The notes: generated by a model not told the origin, from the sequence alone. 64,000 nucleotides of DNA from Vannielia litorea (GCF_019801175.1 NZ_JAHVJR010000003.1:309001-373000), one strand, 5' to 3'. Shown: positions 41,879 to 50,953, counted from the first letter of the stretch. Numbers and translations are program-made.

Positions 41879-42571
41879 ATGCCTTTGCACATGCCGCGCT
41901 TTTCCGCTCTCCTCATGGCTCTTACACTCGCCAGCCCGCTTGCCGCACAGTCCCAAGCCGGGGCGCAGGGCGAGGCGCTTGGCGGCTTCCAGCTCGATCT
42001 AGGGGCACCGCAGGAGGTGGTGGCGGGAGAGACCTTCAAGGCCGATGCGGAGTATCTGGGCAAGCACGGCAAGCCTGACGCCGCGCCCTTCGTGGTGGTG
42101 GTGCCGCTCGCCGGTGATGGCAGCTACCAGAGCCGGATCGTGCAGACCCCGCAGACCGGGCTGGTGAAGTTCGTGTTTTCGACCGAGGGCGGCGGGCTGA
42201 TCGAGGCGGTCACCTTCTCGGAGCTTTCGCTGCCGATGGCGGACGATGAGGAGCCGCGCCTGAATTACCTGATGGAGATCATGAGCGCGCTTGTGGTGCC
42301 GGGCCTCGTGGAAGGCAAGGCGGACGCGAGCCGGACGAATACGCGCAAGGTCGAGATCGGCGGCAAGACGGCGGTCGAGATCTTCGGCACCTACACCGAT
42401 GCGGATTACGGCAAGATCCACTGGCGCCTGCTGGGCCTGCCAAACGCCGAGGCGGAGGCGGGTGTGGTGGCGCTGGCGCAGATCGCGGAGGAGGCGGTTC
42501 CGATCACCTCCCCCGATGATTTTCCAGCCTCGCTGAGCGGGCGGCTGCTGGAGAGCTTCAGCTTCGAGTGA
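41879..42571 (+). CDS. Secreted envelope protein, tandem paralogue B
   Basis: 230 residues, signal peptide (MPRFSALLMALTLASPLAAQ from the second Met at 41891). It is weakly similar to the preceding gene along its whole length, sharing the VGTY/FGTY strand and the final hydrophobic tail, so a local duplication is likely. Function unknown. Neither ATG (41879, 41891) has a strong Shine-Dalgarno; the first is used here and the second is equally possible. It is 79 bp after its paralogue and converges on the thiolase gene. Confidence 0.68.
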   Translation: MPLHMPRFSALLMALTLASPLAAQSQAGAQGEALGGFQLDLGAPQEVVAGETFKADAEYLGKHGKPDAAPFVVVVPLAGDGSYQSRIVQTPQTGLVKFVFSTEGGGLIEAVTFSELSLPMADDEEPRLNYLMEIMSALVVPGLVEGKADASRTNTRKVEIGGKTAVEIFGTYTDADYGKIHWRLLGLPNAEAEAGVVALAQIAEEAVPITSPDDFPASLSGRLLESFSFE

Positions 42572-42584
42572 CGCCCGGAGTGCT

Positions 42585-43760
42585 TCAGAGCGCTTCGAGG
42601 GCCAGCGCGATGCCTTGGCCGCCGCCGATGCACATGGTCACCAGCGCGCGCTTTCCACCTGTTCTTTCAAGCTCGTAGAGGGCCTTCACGGTGATGATCG
42701 CGCCGGTTGCGCCGACCGGGTGGCCAAGGGCGATGGCGCCGCCGTTTGGGTTGACCTTCGCCCCGTCGAGCCCGAGGCCGCGGTTGACGGCGATGGCCTG
42801 TGCGGCGAAGGCCTCGTTACTTTCGATCACGTCGAAATCATCCACGCTGAGGCCGGTGCGGGCGCAGAGGGCCTGCACGGCGGGCACGGGGCCGATGCCC
42901 ATGACATGGGGGCTGACGCCCGCGTGGGCATAGCCGATGACGCGGGCGCGGGGCTTGAGGCCGGCCTTCTCGGCGGCCTCGGCGCGGGCCAGCACGATGG
43001 CTGCTGCACCGTCGTTGATGCCGGAGGCGTTGCCCGCCGTGACCGTGCCGTCCTTCTGGAAGGCGGGGCGCAGGGCGGCGAGTTTCTCGGCGGAGGTGGC
43101 CTTGGGGTGCTCGTCGGTGGCGAAGGGGACCATCTCGCGCTTCACCTTGATCTCCACGGGCACGATCTGGCTTGCGAAGCGGCCCTCGGCGATGGCCGCC
43201 GCTGCGCGGGTCTGGCTTTCGAGCGCGAAATTGTCCTGATCGGCGCGGCTGACCTGATGTTCGGCGGCGACGTTCTCTGCCGTCACACCCATGTGGCCAG
43301 TGCCGAAGGGGCAGTTGAGCGCGCCGAGCATCATGTCGAGGCTCTTGATATCGCCCATCTTCTGGCCCCAGCGGGCCTCTGGCATGATGTAGGGCGAGCG
43401 GCTCATGCTCTCGGCGCCGCCGGCGATGGCGAAGTCGGCATCGCCAAGCGCCAGCGCCTGCGTGGCCGAGACGATGGCCTGCGCGCCGGAGCCGCAGAGG
43501 CGGTTGACGTTCATCGCCGGGGTGCTCTCGGGGATGCCGGCATCCATCGCGGCGATGCGGCTCAGATACATGTCGCGCGGCTCGGTGTTGATCACGTGGC
43601 CGTAGACCACATGGCCGATCTGCCCCGGCTCCACGCCGGAACGGGCCATCGCCTCGCGCGCCACGGTGGCGCCGAGCGCGCTGGGAGCGGTGGCGGCGAG
43701 CGCCCCGCCGAAGGTGCCGATCGCGGTGCGGGCACCGTCGAGAATCACGATATCGTCCAT
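42585..43760 (-). CDS. Acetyl-CoA C-acyltransferase (beta-ketothiolase)
   Basis: 391 residues, the standard thiolase length. The nucleophile Cys is in NVNRLCGSGAQAIVSATQAL; the second catalytic His and Cys are in GGAIALGHPVGATGAIITVK and ALVTMCIGGGQGIALALEAL. The enzyme joins or cleaves acyl-CoAs with acetyl-CoA, as in fatty-acid breakdown or acetoacetyl-CoA formation. It is a BktB/PaaJ-like member; chain-length choice cannot be read. ATG at 43760. It is monocistronic and diverges from the HAD gene after 135 bp. Confidence 0.95.
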   Translation of the reverse strand: MDDIVILDGARTAIGTFGGALAATAPSALGATVAREAMARSGVEPGQIGHVVYGHVINTEPRDMYLSRIAAMDAGIPESTPAMNVNRLCGSGAQAIVSATQALALGDADFAIAGGAESMSRSPYIMPEARWGQKMGDIKSLDMMLGALNCPFGTGHMGVTAENVAAEHQVSRADQDNFALESQTRAAAAIAEGRFASQIVPVEIKVKREMVPFATDEHPKATSAEKLAALRPAFQKDGTVTAGNASGINDGAAAIVLARAEAAEKAGLKPRARVIGYAHAGVSPHVMGIGPVPAVQALCARTGLSVDDFDVIESNEAFAAQAIAVNRGLGLDGAKVNPNGGAIALGHPVGATGAIITVKALYELERTGGKRALVTMCIGGGQGIALALEAL

Positions 43761-43895
43761 GGGGGCCTCCTCTGCCGTTGCCGGAAGTGTAGCCCCCTCG
43801 GGCCAACGGGCAACCGGGGGAGCGTGCGCCGGGGGTTGAGGGCCGCAACGTCAGATGGTTGAGTTCGGCCCGACACCCCCCGGAAAGGAATCCCC

Positions 43896-44516
43896 ATGCC
43901 TGTCAGCGCCGTCATCTTCGACATCGGCAACGTGCTCATCGAGTGGAACCCCGAGCGGTTCTATGACGCCGAGATCGGGCGGGAGCGGCGGGAGCGGCTC
44001 TTTGCCGAGGTGGACCTGCACGGGATGAACGACCGGGTGGACCGGGGTGAGACCTTCAGGGACATGGTGATGGAATGCGCGGAGGCGAACCCGGACTGGA
44101 CGCCCGAGATCACCCTTTGGCATGACCGCTGGATCGAGATGGCGCAGCCAGCCATCGACCATTCGGTGCGCCTGCTGCGCGCGCTCCGGGCGGGCGGTGT
44201 GCCCGTGTTCGCATTGTCGAACTTCGGCATCCAGAGTTTCGAGCTAGGCGAGAGCCACTACCCGTTTCTAGCCGAGTTCGACCGGCGCTATATTTCCGGC
44301 CATATGAAGATGGCCAAGCCGGACCCCGAGATTTACGCCGCCGTTGAGGCCGATTGCGGCGTGGCGCCCGAGGCGCTGCTGTTTGCCGATGACCGGGCCG
44401 ACAACATTGCGATGGCCAAATCGCGCGGCTGGCAGACCCACCTCTTCGAGGGGCCGGAGGGGTTTGCCGAACGGCTGGTGGCCGAGGGCTTGCTCTCCGG
44501 GGAGGCGGCAAGATGA
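43896..44516 (+). CDS. HAD-superfamily hydrolase
   Basis: 206 residues. All four HAD motifs are visible: I VIFDIGNVLIEWNP, II ALSNFGIQSF, III KMAKPDPEIYAAV with the Lys, and IV LLFADDRADNIAMAKS. Members dephosphorylate small metabolites; the substrate is unknown. The family N-terminus MPVSAVIFDIGNVLIEWNP matches HAD-IA proteins. The ATG at 43896 follows GGAAAGGAATCCCC. Its stop overlaps the next ATG (ATGA), so it is coupled to the ornithine-cyclodeaminase-like gene. Confidence 0.93.
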   Translation: MPVSAVIFDIGNVLIEWNPERFYDAEIGRERRERLFAEVDLHGMNDRVDRGETFRDMVMECAEANPDWTPEITLWHDRWIEMAQPAIDHSVRLLRALRAGGVPVFALSNFGIQSFELGESHYPFLAEFDRRYISGHMKMAKPDPEIYAAVEADCGVAPEALLFADDRADNIAMAKSRGWQTHLFEGPEGFAERLVAEGLLSGEAAR

Positions 44517-45421
44517 CCACACCGAAGTTTATAACTTATGAACAGGGCGAGGCGGCGCTGAACTGGCTGGGCCTGACCGATGCGCTGGCCGAGGGGCACA
44601 GGCTGCCCAAGGCGGAAATCGAAGATATCTTCCTTTACCGGGGCGATGACACGCTGCTGAGCCGGGCAGCGTGGATCGACGGGCTGGGCTCTCTGGTGAA
44701 GACGGCGACGATCTTCCCTGGCAATGCGCCCGAGCGACCGGCGGTGAACGGCTCGGTCACGCTCTATTCTGACACCACGGGCGAGGCGGAAGCCTTCGTG
44801 GACTTCCATCTCGTGACCAAGTGGAAGACCGCCGGAGACAGCCTGCTGGCCGCCCGGCGGCTGGCACGGCCAGAGAGCCGGAAGATCCTGATCTTGGGTG
44901 CGGGCGCGGTTTCGGCTTCGCTGATCGAGGCCTATTCGGCGGGCTTTCCCGGTGCGGAATTCACGCTGTGGAACCGCACGGCGGGGCGGGCGGCGCAGCT
45001 GGCGGAGGAGACCGGCGCGCGGGTGGCGCAGGATCTGGAGGCGGCGGTGGGCGAGGCCGATATCATCGCCACGGCGACCATGAGCACAGAGCCGGTGCTG
45101 AAGGGCGCGTGGTTGCAGCCGGGACAGCATGTGGACCTGATCGGCGCCTACCGGCCCGACATGCGGGAGGCCGATGGCGAGGTGCTCAAGCGCGCCCGGC
45201 TCTTTGTGGACAGCCGCGACACAACGGTTGGCCACATTGGCGAGTTGAAGGACCCGATTGCGCGGGGGGTGATCTCGGAAGCCGATATCGTGGCCGATTA
45301 CTACGAGCTCGACGCCTTCAGGCGGGAGAGCGACGAGGAGATCACGGTGACCAAGAACGGCGGCGGCGCACATCTGGACCTGATGACGGCGCGGCACATT
45401 CTGAGCCGGGTGGGGGCGTGA
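44513..45421 (+). CDS. Ornithine cyclodeaminase / mu-crystallin family protein
   Basis: 302 residues. Rossmann site KILILGAGAVSASLIEAYSA and GAEFTLWNRTAGRAAQLAEE, then ATMSTEPVLKGAWLQPGQH and IGAYRPDMREADGEVLKRAR. The family contains ornithine cyclodeaminase, ketimine reductases and alanine dehydrogenases; which one this is cannot be decided from sequence. It overlaps the HAD gene upstream and the GTG-started hydrolase downstream (GTGA at 45418-45421), forming a three-gene unit. Confidence 0.9.
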   Translation: MTTPKFITYEQGEAALNWLGLTDALAEGHRLPKAEIEDIFLYRGDDTLLSRAAWIDGLGSLVKTATIFPGNAPERPAVNGSVTLYSDTTGEAEAFVDFHLVTKWKTAGDSLLAARRLARPESRKILILGAGAVSASLIEAYSAGFPGAEFTLWNRTAGRAAQLAEETGARVAQDLEAAVGEADIIATATMSTEPVLKGAWLQPGQHVDLIGAYRPDMREADGEVLKRARLFVDSRDTTVGHIGELKDPIARGVISEADIVADYYELDAFRRESDEEITVTKNGGGAHLDLMTARHILSRVGA

Positions 45422-46353
45422 GCCTCTGGCTCTGGGTCCTTGCCGGGGCCTGCCTTGGCCTCATCGCGCCACCGCTCATTGCGTGGCTCATGTGCCGCTC
45501 GCGCCGCGCCGCGCGGGAGGGGCTGAGCGGCAAGGGGCTGCGGCTCACCGACGGGCTGACCCATGTGACGGTGGACGGGCTGGAGGGCCGCCCGGTGGCG
45601 GCGCTGGTCCACGGGCTGACCACGCCCTCATGGGTGTTCGACGCCATCGCGGCAGGGCTGGTGGTGCAGGGCTGGCGCGTGGTGCGGCACGACCTCTGGG
45701 GCCGGGGCGGCTCGGCGATGCCGGGCAAGCCGCAGGACCGGGCGCTGTTTGTGCGGCAGCTCGCCGAGGTGATCGAGGCCGAGGCGGGCGAGGGGCCCGT
45801 GCTTCTGGTGGGCTACTCGATGGGCGCGGCGATTTCGGCCGCCTATGCAGAGGCTTACCCGGGCCGGGTGCGGGGGCTTGCGCTGCTCACCCCCGCCGGG
45901 CTGGGCCACCGGCTCGACAGGTTCACAAGGTTCTGCGCCGCCACCCCGCTGGTTGGAGACTGGCTCTGGGCGACATTCTCGGGGATCGGGATGCGCCGGC
46001 AGTCGCGGCAGGCGGCGGCGCGGCAGGGCCCGTCTTCGACCGAGAACATGCAGGCCCGGATGGCGCTGGAAACCCGCACGCGGGGCTACCGGCGGGCGGT
46101 GCTTTCATCGCTGCGGCACATGCTGGCTGAAGACATGGCGCCGACGCTGAAGGCGCTTGATGAGCGCGGCCTGCCGATGCTGGTGGTTTGGGGCGGGGAG
46201 GACGGGCTGATTGGGCCGCGCCCCGCGAAAAAGCTCGCCCGCGTGGCGCCGGGGGCCGTGCAGACCACGGTGGAGGCGGCAGGCCACGGGTTGCCCCACA
46301 CGCATCCGCGCGAGGTGCTCAAGGCGCTGACCGGCTTTGCTGCCGGGCTTTAG
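45418..46353 (+). CDS. Alpha/beta-fold hydrolase with N-terminal membrane anchor
   Basis: 311 residues from GTG at 45418. An N-terminal hydrophobic segment (LWLWVLAGACLGLIAPPLIA) suggests membrane anchoring. The hydrolase shows the oxyanion motif HGLTTPSWVFD, nucleophile elbow GYSMGAAISAAYAEA, the Asp in VWGGEDGLIGPR and the His in AAGHGLPHTHP, so the catalytic triad is complete. Substrate unknown. The start is the only one that both overlaps the upstream stop and adds the hydrophobic lead. Confidence 0.88.
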   Translation: MSLWLWVLAGACLGLIAPPLIAWLMCRSRRAAREGLSGKGLRLTDGLTHVTVDGLEGRPVAALVHGLTTPSWVFDAIAAGLVVQGWRVVRHDLWGRGGSAMPGKPQDRALFVRQLAEVIEAEAGEGPVLLVGYSMGAAISAAYAEAYPGRVRGLALLTPAGLGHRLDRFTRFCAATPLVGDWLWATFSGIGMRRQSRQAAARQGPSSTENMQARMALETRTRGYRRAVLSSLRHMLAEDMAPTLKALDERGLPMLVVWGGEDGLIGPRPAKKLARVAPGAVQTTVEAAGHGLPHTHPREVLKALTGFAAGL

Positions 46354-46991
46354 CGGTAGGCGGATTTGCAGGCCCCGGAGCGGGGCGCAAGGGCGCAGGC
46401 GCGGGTGTAGAGCGCATCGGCGCGGGCCTTGCTGGGGCGGGTGCCGGGGGCGCCATCGCGGTAGATATTGCCCTCCATGAAGCAGCCCCAGGCCGCGCCA
46501 TTGGCGCAGGCATCGGTGTAGGTTTTCAGCTGGCAGGCAGGGGCGGTGGCGCGGGACGGGCGGGTGCCCGGGCGCCAGTCGCCATTTCGGGCGGTGGCAG
46601 CTGCGTTGACGCAGGCGTTGGCGTTGCCGAGCGCGCAGGCGCGGGCGTAGAGCGGGTAGGCGAACTGGCTCTCTTCCTCGATCGGCGCGGCGGTTTGCAT
46701 TGCGTTGGCGAGGTTGAAGCAGGAGGACTGGTCGCCTTTCAGGCATTTGTTCAGGCAGGCGTTGGGCTTGCGGGCGCAGCTCTTGTCGCTCCGGTAGCGG
46801 GTGGTGGAGGCGCGGTAGAGCGCACCGGGGCATTGGTCGAGGGTCTGCACGAAGGCCGGGTCCTTGGCAATGCGCAGCAGCACGGTGCGCATCGGCTGGG
46901 GCTGGGCGCGGGCCCAAGAGAGGGTATCATCCGTGCGGGCGGGGAGGGGGCTGAGGAGCAGGAGAGCGGCGGCGAGAAGCGTGCGGATCAA
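46350..46991 (-). CDS. Secreted Cys-rich Sel1/Hcp-like repeat protein
   Basis: 213 residues from a TTG at 46991 that overlaps the stop of the MFS gene (TTGA). A signal peptide (IRTLLAAALLLLSPLPARTD) leads into helical repeats with paired cysteines: ACLNKCLKGDQSSCFNLANA, ARACALGNANACVNAAATAR and YTDACANGAAWGCFMEGNIY. The spacing is like Helicobacter Hcp and Sel1-like repeats, which are disulphide-stabilised periplasmic proteins of protein-interaction type. The start is inferred from the overlap and the signal peptide. It converges on the hydrolase gene with a 4-bp overlap. Confidence 0.75.
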   Translation of the reverse strand: MIRTLLAAALLLLSPLPARTDDTLSWARAQPQPMRTVLLRIAKDPAFVQTLDQCPGALYRASTTRYRSDKSCARKPNACLNKCLKGDQSSCFNLANAMQTAAPIEEESQFAYPLYARACALGNANACVNAAATARNGDWRPGTRPSRATAPACQLKTYTDACANGAAWGCFMEGNIYRDGAPGTRPSKARADALYTRACALAPRSGACKSAYR

Positions 46992-48232
46992 GCGGCAAGT
47001 CCTTGTGGCGGCGTGCGGTTTTCGCGGATCGGCAGGTGCACGAGCGCCGAGAAGGCGCCGACGCCGACACCGATCCACCAGACCATCGTATAGTCGCCAT
47101 AGATGTCATACATCCGCCCGCCGAGCCAAACGCCGATGAAGCTGCCGAGCTGGTGCGAGAAGAACACGATGCCGTAGAGCGTGCCCATGTAGCGCAGCCC
47201 GTAGATGTGGGCGACGAGGCCCGAGGTGAGCGGCACGGTTGCCAGCCAGAGCGAGCCCATGAGGACCGAGAAGATCAGCACCGTGGCGGGCGTGATCGGG
47301 AAGAGGATGAATGCCCCTGCGATGATCGTGCGGGCCGTGTAGATGCCTGCGAGCAGGTATTTCTTGGTGTAGCGCTTGCCGGCCCAGCCGGCCGCGAGGG
47401 TGCCTGCGATATTGGCCAGCCCGATGAGCGAGATCGCCACGGCGCCGAGGGCGGAGGTGGTGGAGATGCCCAGGCCTGCGAGCATGCCGCCCGCTTGGAT
47501 CGGCGAGCACATCTCGGCCACCAGCGCCGGGAAGTGGGCGGTGACGAAAGCGAGCTGGTAGCCGCAGGAGAAGAAGCCGAGGAAGATCAGGGTGAAGGAC
47601 GGGTCTTTCGCCGCGCGGACGAGAACCTGGCCGATGGTCTCTTCGAGCTCCGCCTTGGTGGCGGCTTGGGGCGAGCGCATCATCGGCAGCACCGCGAGCA
47701 CGGCGAGGATGGCGGCGGCGAAGACGAGGAAGACCTCCTGCCAGCTCATGTAACCCAGCATCCACTCGGCAAGCGGCGCGCCAAAGACCTGCCCTGCCGA
47801 GCCAGCCGCGGTGGCAATGGCGAGGGACATGGAGCGGTTGTCGTCCGATGAGGCGCGGCCCACCACTGCGAGGATCACCCCGAAACCTGTGCCCGCGACG
47901 CCGAAACCCACAAGGATTTCAAGCAATTGGTGCTGGAGCGGTGACACGGCGACGGAACTCAGCACGAGGCCCACTGCGTAGAGCACCGCGCCCATGATGA
48001 TCGCCTTCCGGTCGCCGATCTTTTCGGCAATCGCGCCGAAGATGGGCTGGCCGATGCCCCAGGCGAGGTTCTGGATTGCGATGGCGAGGGAGAACTCGGC
48101 GCGGGGCCAGTTGAACTCTTCGGCGATGGGAATCTGGAACACCCCGAAGCTCGCCCGGATGGCGAAACCGACGAGGATGACGAGGCAGCCGCCGATCAGG
48201 ACCGGGGTGAGGAGGGGGGTGCGGGTTTCCAT
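46988..48232 (-). CDS. MFS transporter
   Basis: 414 residues with about twelve transmembrane segments. N-terminal GGCLVILVGFAIRASFGVFQ and the MFS signature IFGAIAEKIGDRKAIIMGAV, then GTLYGIVFFSHQLGSFIGVW near the end. It resembles monocarboxylate or oxalate-formate-like MFS carriers (MFS_1), but substrate is not fixed by sequence. It shares a promoter region of about 130 bp with the divergent zapE-like gene and is coupled to the Cys-rich protein gene. Confidence 0.9.
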   Translation of the reverse strand: METRTPLLTPVLIGGCLVILVGFAIRASFGVFQIPIAEEFNWPRAEFSLAIAIQNLAWGIGQPIFGAIAEKIGDRKAIIMGAVLYAVGLVLSSVAVSPLQHQLLEILVGFGVAGTGFGVILAVVGRASSDDNRSMSLAIATAAGSAGQVFGAPLAEWMLGYMSWQEVFLVFAAAILAVLAVLPMMRSPQAATKAELEETIGQVLVRAAKDPSFTLIFLGFFSCGYQLAFVTAHFPALVAEMCSPIQAGGMLAGLGISTTSALGAVAISLIGLANIAGTLAAGWAGKRYTKKYLLAGIYTARTIIAGAFILFPITPATVLIFSVLMGSLWLATVPLTSGLVAHIYGLRYMGTLYGIVFFSHQLGSFIGVWLGGRMYDIYGDYTMVWWIGVGVGAFSALVHLPIRENRTPPQGLAA

Positions 48233-48365
48233 GGCGGTAAGTTGAACCTGTTCACGATCAGGTCAAATGTCATTTCGTGATGGCGGGCGTCAAGCATGGT
48301 GATGCATTGCGCCGGTGGCGGCGGCTTGGGCTTCAAATCGGGCCGCGCCCGCGCTAGCAGGGGGC

Positions 48366-49457
48366 ATGAGCCAGACCTTGCCAGAGCTTTACGATGCCCG
48401 CGTTGCGTCAGGCACGCTGAAAGACGACCCCGCGCAGAGGGCCGCCTTGCCCGCTTTCGAGCGGGTGCGGGCCGCGCTGGAGGCGCGACCGGAGCCGAAG
48501 AGCGGCTTGCGCAGCCTCTTCGGCGGAAAGAGCACGCCCGAGCCGGTGACGGGGCTTTACCTGTGGGGTGGTGTGGGCCGGGGCAAATCCATGTTGATGG
48601 ATCTGTTCTTCGAAAGCGTTAACAGCCCGCGCAAGCGGCGCGTCCACTTCCATGCTTTCATGCAGGAAATTCACGGCGCGATGCATGAGGCGCGCAAGAC
48701 GGGCGTGGACGATGCGATCCGCCCGGTGGCCGAGGATGTGGCGGCGACGGTGGAACTGCTGTGCTTCGACGAGATGCAGATCACCGACATCACCGATGCG
48801 ATGATCGTGGGGCGGCTCTTCGAAAAGCTTTTTGCGGCGGGCGTGGCGATTGTGACCACCTCGAACCGCCCGCCGAAGGACCTGTACAAGAACGGGCTGA
48901 ACCGGCAGCTCTTTGTGCCCTTCATCGAGCTGCTGGAGCAGCGGATGGAGGTGCGGGAACTGGCGGCGGATGTGGACTACCGGCAGGACCGTCTGGCCGG
49001 AAATCCGGTGTATTTTTCTCCACTTGGCGGCGCGGCGCGGGAGAAGATGGATGCCGTTTGGGCCGATCTCTCGGGCCCCGATGCGGCGCCGCTGAAGCTG
49101 GTGGTGAAGAGCCGCGAGGTGGAACTGCCACGGTTCAGCAACGGGGTGGCGCGGGCCAGTTTTTACGAGCTCTGCGGCAAGCCGCTCGGCCCGGCGGATT
49201 ACCTTGCAATTGCCGAGGCGGTGCGGGTGTTGATGGTGGATGACATCCCCTGCCTGAGCCGGTCGAACTTCAACGAAGCGAAGCGCTTCGTGACGCTGGT
49301 GGATGCGCTCTACGAGGCGCGGGTAAGGCTGATTTGCTCGGCGGCGGATATACCGGAAAGCCTTTATCTGGAGGGCGAGGGCACCTTTGAATTCGAGCGC
49401 ACGGCGAGCCGTTTGCGCGAGATGCAGGATGCCGCGTGGGGGCGTACGGAGGGGTAA
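48366..49457 (+). CDS. zapE: AFG1/ZapE family ATPase
   Basis: 363 residues. Walker A LYLWGGVGRGKSMLMDLFFE, Walker B ELLCFDEMQITDITDAMIVG, and arginine/sensor region VTTSNRPPKDLYKNGLNRQL are characteristic. E. coli ZapE helps constrict the division ring, and mitochondrial Afg1 acts in protein quality control of respiratory complexes. The ATG at 48366 follows AGCAGGGGGC. It ends before a convergent intergenic region with 11-bp repeats. High confidence in family, moderate in cellular role. Confidence 0.92.
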   Translation: MSQTLPELYDARVASGTLKDDPAQRAALPAFERVRAALEARPEPKSGLRSLFGGKSTPEPVTGLYLWGGVGRGKSMLMDLFFESVNSPRKRRVHFHAFMQEIHGAMHEARKTGVDDAIRPVAEDVAATVELLCFDEMQITDITDAMIVGRLFEKLFAAGVAIVTTSNRPPKDLYKNGLNRQLFVPFIELLEQRMEVRELAADVDYRQDRLAGNPVYFSPLGGAAREKMDAVWADLSGPDAAPLKLVVKSREVELPRFSNGVARASFYELCGKPLGPADYLAIAEAVRVLMVDDIPCLSRSNFNEAKRFVTLVDALYEARVRLICSAADIPESLYLEGEGTFEFERTASRLREMQDAAWGRTEG

Positions 49458-49486
49458 GAAACCCCCGTTAACCCCATATTTTATTG

Positions 49487-49549
49487 ATGCACAACTGATG
49501 CACATTCCATGCACATCCGATGCGCATGTCAGATGACATAGGGGTGCAT
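49487..49549. repeat. Four ATGCACA direct repeats at 11-bp spacing plus inverted copy
   Basis: ATGCACA occurs at 49487-49493, 49498-49504 and 49509-49515, and as ATGCGCA at 49520-49526: start-to-start distance is exactly 11 each time. A TGCAT at 49545-49549 is an inverted copy (ATGCACC on the other strand). The sites lie on one face of the helix, as in multi-subunit protein binding arrays. They stand in the gap between the convergent zapE-like and glyA genes, where a promoter is not expected. Confidence 0.7.
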
Positions 49550-49582
49550 TAATCAATGCAGCGTGCGGTGGGGTCGGCAAAG

Positions 49583-49606
49583 AAAAACCCCGCCGGAGGG
49601 GCGGGG
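49583..49606 (-). terminator. glyA: Intrinsic terminator of glyA
   Basis: CCCCGCC (49588-49594) and GGCGGGG (49600-49606) form a perfect stem around GGAGG. On the minus strand it is followed by TTTTT (49587-49583) and TCTTTGCC, so it ends glyA transcription about 60 bp after the stop codon. Confidence 0.85.
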
Positions 49607-49621
49607 CTGTGGGGCACGGGA

Positions 49622-49640
49622 GGTGGGCAAAGTGCCCGCC
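49622..49640. repeat. Dispersed GGTGGGC palindrome, copy 2
   Basis: GGTGGGC-AAAGT-GCCCGCC followed by CTAC lies 24 bp downstream of the glyA stop on the minus strand. It is related to copies at 12981, 51893 and 51940. Confidence 0.55.
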
Positions 49641-49663
49641 CTACAGGCGCATGCGATGTCGGC

Positions 49664-50953
49664 TCACTCGTAGAGCGGGAAGCGGGCGCAGAGGGCGGAG
49701 ACCTCGGCCTTCACCGTTTCCTCGATCTCGCTGTTGCCGTCTTCGCCATTCGCGGCGAGACCATCGACCACCTGTACGATCCAGTCGGCGATCTGGCGGA
49801 ACTCGGGCTCGCCGAAACCGCGCGTGGTGCCGGCCGGCGCGCCGAGGCGGATGCCGGAGGTCACGAAGGGCTTTTCGGGGTCAAACGGCACGCCGTTCTT
49901 GTTGCAGGTGATGTGGGCGCGGCCGAGGGCGGCCTCGGCGGCCTTGCCGGTCACGCCTTTGGGCCGCAGGTCGGCCAGCAGGAGGTGGTTGTCGGTGCCG
50001 CCGGAGACCACGTCGATCCCACCCTTCTGGAGCTGGTCGGCCATGGCTTGGGCGTTCTTCACCACCTGGGCAGCGTAGCTCTTGAACTCGGGGCGCAGAG
50101 CCTCGGCAAAGGCCACGGCCTTGGCGGCGATGACATGCATCAGCGGGCCGCCCTGAAGGCCGGGGAAGACGGCGGAGTTCACCTTCTTGGCGATGTCGGC
50201 ATCGTTGGTCAGGATCATGCCGCCGCGCGGGCCACGGAGCGACTTGTGGGTCGTCGTGGTGCAGACGTGGGCATGGGGGATCGGCGAGGGATGCACGCCG
50301 CCCGCGACGAGGCCGGCGATGTGGGCCATGTCGACGTGGAGATAGGCGCCGACCTCATCGGCGATCTCGCGGAAGGCGGCCCAATCCCAGGTGCGGGAAT
50401 AGGCGGTGCCGCCGGCGAGGATGAGCTTGGGCTTGTGCTCCAGCGCCTTGGCGCGGATGTCTTCCATGTCGAGCAGCTGGTCCTGCTGGCGCACGCCGTA
50501 GCTGACCACGTTGAACCACTTGCCCGACATGTTCACCGGCGAGCCGTGGGTGAGGTGACCGCCGGAGTTGAGGTCGAGCCCCATGAAGGTGTCGCCCGGC
50601 TTGAGCAGCGCGAGGAAGACGGCCTGGTTCATCTGGGAGCCGGAGTTGGGCTGGACGTTGGCGAACTCGCAGCCGAACAGCTCCTTGGCGCGCTCGATGG
50701 CGAGGTTTTCGGCGATGTCGACATATTGGCAGCCGCCGTAGTAGCGCTTGCCCGGGTAACCCTCGGCGTATTTGTTGGTCAGGACCGAACCCTGCGCCTC
50801 GAGCACGGCCTTGCTCACGATGTTCTCCGATGCGATCAGCTCGATCTCGTCGCGCTGGCGGCCCAGCTCCTGGCCGATGGCCTTGGCGATCTCGGGATCG
50901 CGGCTGGCGAGCTCTTCGGTGAAAAATCCGCTGTCTCGGTGGGGCGCGTTCAT
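49664..50953 (-). CDS. glyA: Serine hydroxymethyltransferase
   Basis: 429 residues. The pyridoxal-phosphate Lys is in VCTTTTHKSLRGPRGGMILT, and ELIASENIVSKAVLEAQGSV, GSQMNQAVFLALLKPGDTFM and VDMAHIAGLVAGGVHPSPIP are invariant. It converts serine and tetrahydrofolate to glycine and methylene-THF, the main one-carbon source. The ATG at 50953 gives MNAPHRDSGFFTEEL; the reading frame remains open much further upstream, but that part only mirrors nadK. Single-gene unit with its own terminator. Confidence 0.98.
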   Translation of the reverse strand: MNAPHRDSGFFTEELASRDPEIAKAIGQELGRQRDEIELIASENIVSKAVLEAQGSVLTNKYAEGYPGKRYYGGCQYVDIAENLAIERAKELFGCEFANVQPNSGSQMNQAVFLALLKPGDTFMGLDLNSGGHLTHGSPVNMSGKWFNVVSYGVRQQDQLLDMEDIRAKALEHKPKLILAGGTAYSRTWDWAAFREIADEVGAYLHVDMAHIAGLVAGGVHPSPIPHAHVCTTTTHKSLRGPRGGMILTNDADIAKKVNSAVFPGLQGGPLMHVIAAKAVAFAEALRPEFKSYAAQVVKNAQAMADQLQKGGIDVVSGGTDNHLLLADLRPKGVTGKAAEAALGRAHITCNKNGVPFDPEKPFVTSGIRLGAPAGTTRGFGEPEFRQIADWIVQVVDGLAANGEDGNSEIEETVKAEVSALCARFPLYE

